NCBI GenBank assembly: GCA_009699875.1
Contig: WLNI01000001.1
Coordinates: forward strand, 744,001-808,000
DNA length: 64,000 nucleotides
Reading direction: 5' to 3'
Source: Actinomycetota bacterium
GTDB lineage: Bacteria; Actinomycetota; Acidimicrobiia; Acidimicrobiales; RAAP-2
A model generated the notes under the pieces. The model made no database searches and was not told the origin of the DNA. It was given only the letters and a program-made list of their open reading frames with translations. Every line of letters begins with the position of its first letter. Positions within the stretch are counted from its first letter, which is position 1. Below are positions 21,558-31,612 of this stretch, one piece after another. The translations under genes were made by a program, and so were the position numbers.

Positions 21558-21722
21558 CTAGCGGGTCTCCTTATGGAGTGTGTGCTTGCGGTCGAACGAA
21601 CAAAACTTCTTCATCTCGATCCGCTCGCGGTCGTTGAGTTTGTTCTTCGTCGTGATGTAGTTCCGGCGCTTGCAGTCCTGACATTCCAGGGTCACCTGGA
21701 CTCTTTTCTCATTTTTCGCCAT
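21558..21722 (-). CDS. rpmG: Ribosomal protein bL33 with one zinc-site Cys missing
   Basis: 54 residues, read directly: [20 protein letters not shown], then [20 protein letters not shown], then [14 protein letters not shown]. This is bL33 by length and by NYITTKN and KHTLHKETR. The first zinc half-site CQDC is intact; the second is Cys-Ser-Phe-Asp instead of CxxC, so only three of the four usual Cys remain. Asp could still act as a ligand. It sits between tRNA-Met and tRNA-Trp, the standard location of the actinobacterial rpmG before secE. Confidence 0.93.
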   Translation of the reverse strand: MAKNEKRVQVTLECQDCKRRNYITTKNKLNDRERIEMKKFCSFDRKHTLHKETR

Positions 21723-21787
21723 CTGGCGCTTCCTCGCTTCCTTTTGACTTCCCTAATCTACGCCGGGAATCAACCTCCCCGGCAACG

Positions 21788-21864
21788 TGGTAGCGGCGGC
21801 GGGATTCGAACCCGCGACAACACGATTATGAGCCGTGTGCTCTAACCAACTGAGCTACGCCGCT
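21788..21864 (-). tRNA. tRNA-Met(CAT), elongator type
   Basis: Minus-strand cloverleaf: acceptor AGCGGCG/CGCCGCT, D arm TAGCTCAGTTGGTTAGAGCA, anticodon stem ACACGG..CGTGT region with anticodon CAT, T arm CGGGTTCGAATCCCG. Position 1 pairs with 72 (A-U), so it is not an initiator. A lysidine-modified tRNA-Ile cannot be excluded by sequence alone, but the location before rpmG favours Met. The 3' CCA is encoded (21788-21790). Confidence 0.93.
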
Positions 21865-21870
21865 AGGGCG

Positions 21871-21942
21871 AGCCCTCGGTGGGGATTGAACCCACGACCC
21901 CCTCCTTACCATGGAGGTGCTCTGCCACTGAGCTACAAGGGC
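21871..21942 (-). tRNA. tRNA-Thr(GGT)
   Basis: Minus-strand cloverleaf: acceptor GCCCTTG/CGAGGGC, D arm TAGCTCAGTGGCAGAGCA, anticodon stem CCTCC..GGAGG with anticodon GGT, T arm GTGGGTTCAATCCCCAC. CCA is not encoded. It is six bases upstream of tRNA-Met and marks the start of the tRNA-rpmG-tRNA-secE block. Confidence 0.96.
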
Positions 21943-22061
21943 GCACGGACCCGTTCTGGCCGCTTGATGATGTTAGCCACTCTGAGCGCCTGACTCCCCC
22001 ACGGGCCTGCTCAACGCTTCCATGCCAGAAATTCTCCCGCAGTCTGGCTACCATCCAGGCC

Positions 22062-22601
22062 GTGTACACCCGTTTGGTTGAATCCGGCGATGCCGAGCCC
22101 ATCATGGCGATCTACAACCGCGAGATCATCGAGACCACCACCACCTTTGACCTCATCCCTCGAGACCTGATCGAGCAGCACACCTGGATCGAGGACCACC
22201 TCGGAGCACACCCCGCACTCGTGGCAATCGACGATCAGGCAACATCGGGCCTACGTGGTGCTCGTCGAGAGGTCGTCACGGGTTTCGCTGCGCTCGGGCC
22301 TTACCGCCCCCGGGCGGCCTACGCGACGACCGTCGAGAACTCTGTCTATGTCGCCCAAGAGCTTCGAGGCCAAGGAGTCGGTCGACTCCTTCTGACTGAT
22401 CTGATTCGCACTGCTGCCGATGCGGGGTTTCATTCGATGATTGCCAGGATTGTTGGCGAAAATGTGGCCTCCATCCGACTCCATGAAGCGTGCGGCTTCA
22501 GCGTCGTTGGTGTTGAACACGAAGTAGGCCGCAAGCATGGGAAGTGGCTCGACGTCGTCGAACTCCAGCGGCTTCTTGATGACGTGTCTCCTGCGGAGTA
22601 A
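22062..22601 (+). CDS. GNAT-family N-acetyltransferase, phosphinothricin/YncA type
   Basis: A longer frame starts inside tRNA-Thr, so the GTG at 22062 (MYTRLVESGDAEPIMAIYNREI) is preferred: 179 residues, the length of Pat/YncA acetyltransferases. It has the acetyl-CoA loop ELRGQGVGRLLLTDLI (motif A, Q/RxxGxG/A) and the late NVASIRLHEACGFSVVGVEHEVGRK motif typical of this subfamily. The likely substrate is an amino acid or analogue such as methionine sulfoximine or phosphinothricin; the true one is unknown. It is convergent with the mannosyltransferase. Confidence 0.85.
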   Translation: MYTRLVESGDAEPIMAIYNREIIETTTTFDLIPRDLIEQHTWIEDHLGAHPALVAIDDQATSGLRGARREVVTGFAALGPYRPRAAYATTVENSVYVAQELRGQGVGRLLLTDLIRTAADAGFHSMIARIVGENVASIRLHEACGFSVVGVEHEVGRKHGKWLDVVELQRLLDDVSPAE

Positions 22602-22621
22602 CGGGGAGAAGCGCGCTCGAA

Positions 22622-24277
22622 TCAGCTGGCGTTGATGAGCTCTTGGTCTTCAAGGTTGCCGATGGAGGTCCATCGGCCAAGTGGGGCAACAACAAAGAGA
22701 AGCAGGGCGACAAGTGCGATTGCAAGTTCAATCGGATCAGCATGCACGATCTGCAAAACCAATGTTCTCCCACCCGGTAAGCCAACAAAAGGAGAGATCA
22801 CGGAAAGCGTGATCAGTACTGTTCGAATCCGACCTTCGGCAACGGGAGCTAACAGAATCAATCCCCACGTGAGATACCACGGCTGAACAACGGGTCCGAG
22901 CACGACAAAGAGCAAAAGTGTCAGACCAATGGCGTTGAGTTCACCAATTCGGTCTGACTCTTTCAAGAGCCAAATACCAGCGACAACTGCCAAAATTAAA
23001 CCGATCATTCGAGTAACCGCTAAGACCCCTGACTGGCCAACATCAATGCCAATCACATGGGCAAATCCGGTAAGGGCCATCCCAATGCCCGTCGCTGGCG
23101 CAGCCCAACTTTTTACTGTCCCAGGCGTCAAAAGGTTGCCAATCCAGCCAAAGCCCAGACCACTGATCATGGTAAGAGCACTCAACACTGCCGCCGAAAT
23201 CAATCCAGAAATTGCAATGGGCCGGAGGCGTTGGCGGACCGGGACTCCTGCACCTAACCACTCCCACCCGATATAGAGAATGCCAAGGGCAGCTGGTGCC
23301 TTCACCGCAGCGGCCAGCGCACAGAGCACCACACCCCAAACCGGATGTTTCAGTCGTGCCGCCGTGAGCCCAGCAACCAAGAGTGCCACCATCAACGCGT
23401 CGTTGTGTGCGCCACTGATCAAGGTGAGAACGACAATCGGATTGAGAACTGCGAGCACAAATGCTTCACCAGGGTCTCGATGAAATGTCCGTGCCAGTTT
23501 TGGAATGCAGTACGCCAGCAAGATGACCGCTGCAAGCTCAAGGAGTCGCAATGCCATAACCGTGACCGTTGCTTGATGAAACGAGACCGTTGACAAGAAG
23601 CCATCGACAATTGAGAACAGCGGTCCGTACGGCGAAGGAGTATTACCCCAAAGCGGATCGACAGGGTTGACAAAGGGCCCTGAACCTAACGTGAACGGAC
23701 CATAAATATACGGGTTGATGTGATGGCTGACCATTTCGCCTTGCGCTGCATACGAGAAGACATCTCGACTGAACAGCGGTGCGACAACCATCATGGGAAT
23801 CACCCAAAGTGCGAGCATCCAAGAGAGGTGTGAGATTGGCGCACCCGGTCGATTCTTCAGCGCTTTTCCTAACTGAATCCAGACCCGTAACAACAAGACG
23901 AGACCCCCGTACACGAGGAGGAGCCCAAGCATCAGTACTGTTTCGTTCTCGTGATCAGTCAACGCCGTATTCGACGTCGGCACTCCAAAGGGCCACGTCC
24001 CCGCCATATTTAATTTGAATGGCGAGTTCGAAAATGATCCACCAACTGCGATGGCGATGAGGGCAATGAAGCCAAGTAACGCCGGGCGTCGAAGCCATCG
24101 CCAGTCCGAGGGGTCACGCTCTCGCTCATGTGCGGAAGGTGCTGGCCGGAAGCGGTGAAATAACCGCTGGGATCGACTCGACGCCTCTTCGAGCATGCTC
24201 GCGCCAAGGTGCGCTACCTCACTGAAGCGAGACTCCTCGTGGGAAGTGGGCGAAGTGTGAGGGTCAGAACTGTTCAT
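22622..24277 (-). CDS. Polytopic alpha-1,6-mannosyltransferase, MptA/MptB type (GT-C fold)
   Basis: 551 residues with at least 11 hydrophobic segments. Near the N-terminal third is SRDVFSYAAQGEMV and then NPYIYGP and PLWGNTPSPYGPLFS, the signature of polyprenyl-phosphomannose-dependent mannosyltransferases; the Asp after Arg is the presumed catalytic residue. Start chosen at MNSSDPHTSP (24277) because the upstream 41 codons lie in a non-homologous region next to the tRNA-Tyr terminator. In mycobacteria MptA and MptB build the mannan core of lipomannan. Here it suggests mannosylated lipids in the envelope; the acceptor is unknown. Confidence 0.85.
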   Translation of the reverse strand: MNSSDPHTSPTSHEESRFSEVAHLGASMLEEASSRSQRLFHRFRPAPSAHERERDPSDWRWLRRPALLGFIALIAIAVGGSFSNSPFKLNMAGTWPFGVPTSNTALTDHENETVLMLGLLLVYGGLVLLLRVWIQLGKALKNRPGAPISHLSWMLALWVIPMMVVAPLFSRDVFSYAAQGEMVSHHINPYIYGPFTLGSGPFVNPVDPLWGNTPSPYGPLFSIVDGFLSTVSFHQATVTVMALRLLELAAVILLAYCIPKLARTFHRDPGEAFVLAVLNPIVVLTLISGAHNDALMVALLVAGLTAARLKHPVWGVVLCALAAAVKAPAALGILYIGWEWLGAGVPVRQRLRPIAISGLISAAVLSALTMISGLGFGWIGNLLTPGTVKSWAAPATGIGMALTGFAHVIGIDVGQSGVLAVTRMIGLILAVVAGIWLLKESDRIGELNAIGLTLLLFVVLGPVVQPWYLTWGLILLAPVAEGRIRTVLITLSVISPFVGLPGGRTLVLQIVHADPIELAIALVALLLFVVAPLGRWTSIGNLEDQELINAS

Positions 24278-24404
24278 AATGAAAAACTCGTCGAATCTCT
24301 GAGGGGGTATTTTTGAGATTTCCTGATTTCGTAACAGTACTGTAACAGAAGGAATTCTGGGAGGACAGGGGTGTTTGAGGGTATTTCTGTCCAGAAACAC
24401 GAAA

Positions 24405-24434
24405 GTGCCTACCCCCAGTTTTGAGGGTAGGCAC
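24405..24434 (-). terminator. Hairpin after tRNA-Tyr
   Basis: Perfect 10-bp inverted repeat, GTGCCTACCC (24405-24414) and GGGTAGGCAC (24425-24434), with a 10-base loop. On the minus strand it lies 21 bases beyond the tRNA-Tyr 3' end and is followed by TTTCGTGTTTC. A weak U tract makes it a plausible intrinsic terminator for the tRNA gene. Confidence 0.55.
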
Positions 24435-24455
24435 TGCGTTTTCCGTGCTTCTTGC

Positions 24456-24540
24456 TGGTGGGCCGGGAGGGATTCGAACCCCCGTAGGCTGAGCCGTCTG
24501 GTTTACAGCCAGATCCCTTTGGCCACTCGGGCACCGACCC
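24456..24540 (-). tRNA. tRNA-Tyr(GTA)
   Basis: Class II cloverleaf on the minus strand: acceptor GGGTCGG/CCGGCCC, D arm TGCCCGAGTGGCCAAAGGGA, anticodon stem TCTGG..CCAGA with anticodon GTA, an extended variable arm and T arm GGGGGTTCGAATCCCTC. The 3' ACCA is encoded (24456-24459). It is a stand-alone gene followed by a hairpin. Confidence 0.96.
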
Positions 24541-24615
24541 GTCGGAAAGACTAGTCGGCCGTTTCGACCCTGCCATTCTGAACCGGTCAGGGGCCGGCAA
24601 GTACGCTTAGATTCC

Positions 24616-25104
24616 ATGCCCAGCTTTGACATCGTTTCAGAAGTGGATCTCCAAGAAGTCCGCAATGCAGTGGATCAAGCCAACCGTGAAGCCACGACTC
24701 GCTTTGACTTCAAAAACACGGACTCCAAAGTCGAGATGACCCCAACCGAGTTGACCCTTGCGTCGTCAACAGAAGATCGGATTCGTGCCCTCTACCAAGT
24801 CCTTGAGGAAAAGCTGGTTCGACGCGACGTGTCACTCAAATCTCTTGACGCCAAACCCATCGAAGAGGCGGCCAAAGGTGCGGCCCGCCAAAAAATTGAA
24901 CTCAAAGCAGGAATTGGTCAGGACCAAGGAAAAAAGATCAATAAGTTGATCAAAGACCTCGGTTTGAAAGGCGTGAGCTCACAGATCCAAGGCGAGCAAG
25001 TGCGTGTGACCGGAAAAAAACGTGATGATCTTCAAGCGGTGATTACTGCATGCAAAGCCGCCGACATCGGCGTTCCCTTGCAGTTCACAAATTTCAGAGA
25101 TTAG
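24616..25104 (+). CDS. YajQ-family nucleotide-binding protein (DUF520)
   Basis: 162 residues, exact family length. It starts MPSFDIVSEVDLQEVRNAVDQANRE, has TRFDFKNTDSKVEM and the C-terminal VRVTGKKRDDLQAVI and PLQFTNFRD signature. Two ferredoxin-like domains bind nucleotide; in Xanthomonas and Pseudomonas a YajQ protein binds cyclic di-GMP and modulates transcription. No such partner is visible here, so only family membership is claimed. Confidence 0.95.
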   Translation: MPSFDIVSEVDLQEVRNAVDQANREATTRFDFKNTDSKVEMTPTELTLASSTEDRIRALYQVLEEKLVRRDVSLKSLDAKPIEEAAKGAARQKIELKAGIGQDQGKKINKLIKDLGLKGVSSQIQGEQVRVTGKKRDDLQAVITACKAADIGVPLQFTNFRD

Positions 25105-25123
25105 AACTCGAAATTACTGCTGA

Positions 25124-25633
25124 TCACGAACTGGTTGTTCGTTCCTCTTCTGAGAGGTGCTCATCAAATTCATCAATCTCTTTGACGTGAAAAATTCTGT
25201 TGAAAAGGAGAAGTTTCAACACCCAAAAGACGGCAAACGACAAAATATTTGCTGCAACAACGACAATTGTTGCTTCGAGGTGAGGCAAGTTGTGCGTGAT
25301 GGTGAACCTGGTTGCAAGACGAGCACCAAAGTATGAAACCATAATTCCAAGTGACGCCATCAGCCAGAACGGGATAACTTCTTTGCGAATATGCGAACGT
25401 CCAGACTTTCCCCACACCCACCGTCGGTTGAGGTAATACGAAGGAAACGTTGCCACAAAGTTGGCGATCAACGTATCCGTGACTTGGGTTCCGACTTTAA
25501 ACGCACCGAAAAGTAAGAGCAGTGTCACGTTCGAGACGATGGTTGAAATCACCGAGACCGAGGTATAGCGAATAAGTTTCTTTCCTTTGTGGGAACGGGT
25601 CCACTCAGTCGCTCTCGTGAGGACGTCAGTCAT
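25124..25633 (-). CDS. GtrA-family small membrane protein
   Basis: 169 residues with four hydrophobic segments (about 24-44, 52-70, 88-106, 124-144). The GtrA-type motifs are RYTSVSVISTIVSNVTLLLL near the N-terminus and ATFPSYYLNRRWVWGKSG in the middle. GtrA proteins are thought to flip or help flip polyprenyl-linked sugars for cell-surface glycans. It is 65 bases downstream of the glucosidase gene and may share its transcript. Confidence 0.88.
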   Translation of the reverse strand: MTDVLTRATEWTRSHKGKKLIRYTSVSVISTIVSNVTLLLLFGAFKVGTQVTDTLIANFVATFPSYYLNRRWVWGKSGRSHIRKEVIPFWLMASLGIMVSYFGARLATRFTITHNLPHLEATIVVVAANILSFAVFWVLKLLLFNRIFHVKEIDEFDEHLSEEERTTSS

Positions 25634-25698
25634 GGCGACGATGCTAGGCGGAGGCGCCGTTGATCTTGGAACGCCCAGCGATTCGTGGCAGTTGTCCC

Positions 25699-26898
25699 CT
25701 ACTTTGTGGGAACTTCGAGCACTCCTGATCGAGCGACTGCACCGTAGAACTGTGCTGACGCTTTGGGAGTGCGAACAAATGATGCTCGATCAACTTCAAC
25801 CAGTCCGAAATATTGACCGTAGCCAAACGTCCATTCGAAGTTGTCTAAAAGACTCCAGTAGAGATACCCCCGAATGTCGACTCCGTCGTTCATCGCATCG
25901 TGAAGCGAGACCAGCGCCTCGGTCACGTATTCAATTCGCTCCGCGTCGTTTTGCGTTGAGACACCATTTTCGGTCACCACGACGGGAAGGCCTGTGACGG
26001 CAGCCGCTCTTCGAGCTGTCGCACCTACGCATTGAGGCCACCATTCGTACCCCATCGGGGTCGACCGCGCGCCAGGACCGGGCCCTCGAAACCCTTGTGG
26101 ACCGAAATGGAACCGCGAGTAACACTGCACGCCAATAAAGTCGTCTCCCTTTGTTCCGCGTAAATAACTGTCCTCCATCACTTCTTGGAACTCGTCACGT
26201 GACTCTTCTCCACCTTCAGTTGCGACAAGTTCAGCCATGGAAAGCGTCAAGCCAATTGGAAAGTCCCCCGGACCCGAGCGAAGTTCTTGAACAGCTCGTT
26301 GATGGGCGCTGAGCAGAATGGCATTAACCGCAACTTGGCGATCGGATGCATTTTGAACTCCTGGAGGAAACACCCCCAAGCCGTAGCCCATCATGGACAC
26401 AATGTTGGGCTCATTGATGGTGCACGCCAGTCCAATCACGTCACCAAGCCACTCGCTGCACTTCTTGACGTAGCGACCAAAGAGCTCAGGAGCGCGGGGG
26501 GATTCAAATCCACCGATTGCAGCAAACCATCGAGGCGAAGAAAAATGATGAAACGTCACAATTGGGAGGAGCCCGCGTGAGCGCGCACCGAGGCAGACTC
26601 TTCGGTAGTGATCGAGTGCGGCGTGAGAAAAAAGCCCTTCTTCGGGTTCAATCCGGCTCCACTCGATGCTAAATCGATACGAATTCAGCCCAAATGACGC
26701 CACCAAATCGAGATCTTCTTCCCAGCGGTTGAGCGAATCACAGGCATCCCCACTTGGCTCGACCACCACCGTGTCTTTTTTATTTTCAAATTCCCACCAA
26801 TCGCTGTTCCAGTTCCCCCCTTCGATCTGGTGCGCTGCGGTAGCGGTTCCCCAGAGGAAGCCTTCTGGAAACGATCGATCTTCTCGCTGCGTGGCCAT
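25699..26898 (-). CDS. Family GH1 beta-glycosidase
   Basis: 399 residues, slightly short for GH1 (about 440-470) but complete: N-terminal FPEGFLWGTATAAHQIEG, acid/base Glu163 in TINEPN, nucleophile Glu310 in VVVTENGVS, and C-terminal YLYWSLLDNFEWTFGY, which carries the aglycone-side Trp residues. No signal peptide, so it acts inside the cell. The substrate class (beta-glucosides or related) follows from the family. The shortness comes from trimmed loops, not from lost catalytic parts. Confidence 0.93.
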   Translation of the reverse strand: MATQREDRSFPEGFLWGTATAAHQIEGGNWNSDWWEFENKKDTVVVEPSGDACDSLNRWEEDLDLVASFGLNSYRFSIEWSRIEPEEGLFSHAALDHYRRVCLGARSRGLLPIVTFHHFSSPRWFAAIGGFESPRAPELFGRYVKKCSEWLGDVIGLACTINEPNIVSMMGYGLGVFPPGVQNASDRQVAVNAILLSAHQRAVQELRSGPGDFPIGLTLSMAELVATEGGEESRDEFQEVMEDSYLRGTKGDDFIGVQCYSRFHFGPQGFRGPGPGARSTPMGYEWWPQCVGATARRAAAVTGLPVVVTENGVSTQNDAERIEYVTEALVSLHDAMNDGVDIRGYLYWSLLDNFEWTFGYGQYFGLVEVDRASFVRTPKASAQFYGAVARSGVLEVPTK

Positions 26899-26974
26899 CT
26901 CTCACACGATAGACCTCACCGACCAGGAATTTGGATGGTTCGCTCAGGGCCCGAGAGAGTGAGAACATAGCCAG

Positions 26975-27817
26975 GTGAGCGAATCCCTAGATTTCTTGGT
27001 CAACCTTCTCGATCTTGAACCGATCGAGGTCAACATCTTTCGCGGCATCCAACCCGATGAAGAACGACAACGGGTCTTTGGCGGTCAAGTAGCCAGCCAA
27101 GCACTGATGGCGGCGGGGAGGACCGTTGAACACGGTCAGGTTCACTCACTCCACTCGTATTTTTTGCGACCTGGCGATCCGACGGTTCCAATTCTCTACG
27201 AAGTCGACCGGATCCGCGATGGCCGTTCGTTCACCACCAGGAGAGTTGTCGCCGTTCAGCACGGCCGAGCAATCTTTAATATGGCGTGCTCATTTCACGT
27301 CGATGAGCGTGGAATCGAACATCAGTTCACAATGCCTGACGTTCCAGATCCTGAAACGCTTCCCACGCTTCCCGAGCGCTTGGCGCCATGGCGAGACGAA
27401 CTCGCCGAGTGGTTTGAGAGGCCGCACCCAATCGACCAGCGATTCATTGGCGACTTGCCATGGAAAGCCATGGAGGGTCGAGACCCCATCCAACAACTGT
27501 GGATTAAGGCCGACGGAAAACTCGGTGACGACCCTCTCCTCCACAGTTGCGTTGCCACGTACGCCTCGGATATGACGTTATTTGACACGATTTTGGCCCC
27601 ACACTCGATCAAGTGGGACGACCCATCATTTATGGGTGCGAGTTTGGACCACTGCATGTGGTTCCATCGCTCATTCCGTGCGGATGACTGGCTGCTCTAC
27701 GACACTGATTCACCCAATGCTCATGGTGCGCGAGGTATCGCCCGAGGATTTCTCTATGACCAGTCGGGCCGACTCGTCGTTTCAATGGTTCAAGAAGGAC
27801 TGACACGCGTTATCTAG
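26975..27817 (+). CDS. tesB: Acyl-CoA thioesterase II (TesB type)
   Basis: 280 residues from a GTG start (MSESLDFLVNLLDLEPIE). Double hot-dog protein with FGGQVASQALMAAGRTV, HSLHSYFLRPGDPTVPI and the C-terminal SLDHCMWFHRSF and RGFLYDQSGRLVVSMVQEGL. It hydrolyses medium- to long-chain acyl-CoA esters in the cytosol. It is divergent from the GH1 gene (76-base gap) and convergent with citrate synthase. Confidence 0.93.
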   Translation: MSESLDFLVNLLDLEPIEVNIFRGIQPDEERQRVFGGQVASQALMAAGRTVEHGQVHSLHSYFLRPGDPTVPILYEVDRIRDGRSFTTRRVVAVQHGRAIFNMACSFHVDERGIEHQFTMPDVPDPETLPTLPERLAPWRDELAEWFERPHPIDQRFIGDLPWKAMEGRDPIQQLWIKADGKLGDDPLLHSCVATYASDMTLFDTILAPHSIKWDDPSFMGASLDHCMWFHRSFRADDWLLYDTDSPNAHGARGIARGFLYDQSGRLVVSMVQEGLTRVI

Positions 27818-27847
27818 CGTGACAACCTGTCCTTTTCAGTGTGAGGA

Positions 27848-29116
27848 CTACCTCGACCCAATAGCGACGTAGTCTCGCTCCTCTGAGCCAATGTACAGCT
27901 GGCGAGGTCGAGTGATCTTGAGGTCTTGTTCCAAAAGTTCTTTGAAGTGGGCAAGCCACCCGGCGGTTCGAGGAATCGCAAAGAGCACCGTAAACATCTC
28001 CATGGGGAACCCCATTGCCTGATAGATCAGTCCAGAGTAAAAGTCGACGTTTGGATAGAGCCGTCGACTGATGAAGTACTCATCATTGAGAGCAATTTCC
28101 TCGAGCTTTAAGGCAATGTCAAGAAGAGGATTACGCCCGGTGATGGCAAACACTTCTTCAGCTGTTTCTTTAATAATCCGAGCTCTCGGGTCGTAACTCT
28201 TGTAGACCCTGTGGCCAAATCCTTCGAGAAGGCGCTTTCCTTCTTTCACTTCCTTGATGTACGCGTCAACGTTTTCAATCGAGCCGATTTCAGTCAGCAT
28301 CCGAATGACGGCTTCGTTCGCTCCACCATGTCGAGGACCATAGAGAGCGGCGGTTGCCGCAGCAGTTGCTGAGTAAGGATCCGCGTGAGCTGAACCCACG
28401 AGTCTCATCGCTGTCGTCCCACAGTTCTGTTCGTGGTCCGCATGAAGAATGAAGAGAACGTTCATCGCCTTGACTAATACGGGGTCAGGTTCGAAATGTG
28501 GTTCCGCTACTTTCCACATCATGGAAAGAAAGTTCGAACAAAAATCAAGATTGTTATCGGGGTACACAAACGGCATTCCGACGCTGAATCGGTGAGCAGC
28601 AGCTGCCAATGTCGGCATCTTCGCAATCAAACGAACAACCTGCTTGTGCAGGATTTCAGGATCGAAAATATCCTTGGCGTCTTGATAGAACGTGCTCAGT
28701 GCTGCGACCGCGGAGACCAGCATGCCCATTGGGTGTGCGTCGTAGTGGAAGCCTTCCAAGAAGCGCTTCCGGACGTTCTCGTGAATAAACGTGTGGTACG
28801 TAATTTCATGGGTCCACTCGTCATACTGCGGGGCTGTTGGAAGTTCTCCATTGATTAAGAGATACGCCACTTCGAGATAGGAAGCCTTTTCCGCGAGCTG
28901 TTCGATTGGGTACCCCCGGTAGCGAAGTATTCCCTTGTCGCCATCAAGATACGTCACCGCACTTTCACACGCGGCTGTTGAAAGTAACGCTGGGTCGTAA
29001 AACCAAACTCCTGGGAGAAGCGACGAGAACTCAGACGCTGCGACGCCTCCATTGACTATCGCGATCTCTTTGGTCTCGCCCGTGCGATTGTCCGTGATCG
29101 ATATGCTTTCAGGCAC
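27848..29116 (-). CDS. gltA: Citrate synthase, type II
   Basis: 422 residues. GDKGILRYRGYPIEQLAEKA near the N-terminus, LILHADHEQNCGTTAMR-type motif with catalytic His (ILHADHEQNCGT), GPRHGGANEAVIRML with the second His, and FGHRVYKSYDPRA; the late catalytic Asp lies in the NVDFYSGLIYQAMG block. Condenses acetyl-CoA with oxaloacetate. The first 60 residues match the hexameric, NADH-regulated type II architecture. It supplies citrate alongside the ethylmalonyl-CoA genes found 9 kb away. Confidence 0.96.
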   Translation of the reverse strand: MPESISITDNRTGETKEIAIVNGGVAASEFSSLLPGVWFYDPALLSTAACESAVTYLDGDKGILRYRGYPIEQLAEKASYLEVAYLLINGELPTAPQYDEWTHEITYHTFIHENVRKRFLEGFHYDAHPMGMLVSAVAALSTFYQDAKDIFDPEILHKQVVRLIAKMPTLAAAAHRFSVGMPFVYPDNNLDFCSNFLSMMWKVAEPHFEPDPVLVKAMNVLFILHADHEQNCGTTAMRLVGSAHADPYSATAAATAALYGPRHGGANEAVIRMLTEIGSIENVDAYIKEVKEGKRLLEGFGHRVYKSYDPRARIIKETAEEVFAITGRNPLLDIALKLEEIALNDEYFISRRLYPNVDFYSGLIYQAMGFPMEMFTVLFAIPRTAGWLAHFKELLEQDLKITRPRQLYIGSEERDYVAIGSR

Positions 29117-29197
29117 GGCCGAAGCCCTCCTCTTTCTTTGGCATGTGGGGTACGCCCCTATGTTAGGGCGACCACGACCCCTCCTTGATCACCTCGC

Positions 29198-30271
29198 CTA
29201 GGGAGTTCGGCTTGTTGGCGTCGTCGAAGGAGCAATCTTGACGGTATAGGTCTGGGAAAGACCAGACTTCTCTGTCTGCCCAGGCGCCGGTGCAATCGAG
29301 ATCGTCAGCGTCACTGTCGTCCCAGGAATAGTTCGAAGTGGCGTCAGCGCCAAGCTCAATGCTCCTCCAGCAGCGACTGCACCAGAGGCACTCGAGGTCC
29401 CTGCGATTCCCCCATCGACAGGCGTGATCTTTACCGTGGCGACAACCGGGTTTTCCCCAACGTTTCCTTGGTTTGAGATGACCGTCGTCACTTTCAACGC
29501 GACCGTTGGCGAGATCGTAATTGCCCCTGGCGCCGATGCGGTTGGAAGCGGTGCCGGTTGAATCAAGACAGAAGAGAGTTCCAACCGGTGCGTGACCGCC
29601 AGCGTTGAAGAGGCTTCAAGGCTCGCTACTAACGACCCCATCGCCCCGGCTGTCAACAGTCCATGATCGAGAATGAAGACCGATCGATTCAATTTCACAT
29701 TGCCGGGGGCGCTGGCCAGCGATGTTCGAAGAGGTGGGATGGAATTATCAGCCTGTTGAAGGAGCACGCCAGCCTGCGTGAGTTCAGCGGTGGCTTGTGA
29801 CGTCGTCAAGAGCGCGCTCGAGGAGCCTGATCCCGGCACTGTCGTTAAGCCAAGGAGTCCTTCAACCGCGTGTTGGATCATCCCCACTGCGGTGGCCCGC
29901 TGCGCCACCGCAGTGGCAACTCCTGAACTCACGCCGTTTGACGCTTCTGGAGACTTGGCGATTCCTGCCTTTACCGAAGATGCCGCCGTTGTTTGAGCGA
30001 GTGAATCGAGCTCGTGGGTCAGCGTACTTCTCTCCATATCTGGCATGTTCACCAGAAGGGCTCCAAGTTGTTGGCCCTCGATTGATTGGGCAGAAAAAAT
30101 AGAATTCGCCTGAAGCCCGAAGGATTGATTTACGAGAATGACATAACTCGAAGATGATTGTGCGGCCGAAACAATCCCATTGACAACAAGTGCAACGAGA
30201 CCGAGGATGACGACGCCAGCAACAATAAGACGCGGGTTTAGATTTCGCGTGAAGTTCCGTCGACGTGCCAT
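29198..30271 (-). CDS. Membrane-anchored extracellular protein of unknown function
   Basis: 357 residues. A basic N-terminus (MARRRNFTRNLNPR) precedes one membrane helix (RLIVAGVVILGLVALVVNGIV), so the rest should lie outside. About 40-200 is helical and Ala/Ser/Leu-rich with no Cys; about 240-345 is Val/Thr-rich with the pattern of a beta-sandwich (VTTVISNQGNVGENPVVATV), like CARDB or Ig-like domains. It ends in an Ala/Pro/Ser/Thr tail. No family is recognised. It lies 42 bases after the sulfoquinovose synthase and may be co-transcribed. Confidence 0.8.
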   Translation of the reverse strand: MARRRNFTRNLNPRLIVAGVVILGLVALVVNGIVSAAQSSSSYVILVNQSFGLQANSIFSAQSIEGQQLGALLVNMPDMERSTLTHELDSLAQTTAASSVKAGIAKSPEASNGVSSGVATAVAQRATAVGMIQHAVEGLLGLTTVPGSGSSSALLTTSQATAELTQAGVLLQQADNSIPPLRTSLASAPGNVKLNRSVFILDHGLLTAGAMGSLVASLEASSTLAVTHRLELSSVLIQPAPLPTASAPGAITISPTVALKVTTVISNQGNVGENPVVATVKITPVDGGIAGTSSASGAVAAGGALSLALTPLRTIPGTTVTLTISIAPAPGQTEKSGLSQTYTVKIAPSTTPTSRTP

Positions 30272-30313
30272 GAACTCTTCAGGCTACCGGGTTCACCCGA
30301 TCACTTACTGGCC

Positions 30314-31612
<1,299 letters not shown>

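Noticed and set aside
24278-24400. N-terminal extension of the mannosyltransferase
   Set aside because: This part lies in the AT-rich region next to the tRNA-Tyr terminator and has no homology; MNSSDPHTSP is the better start.
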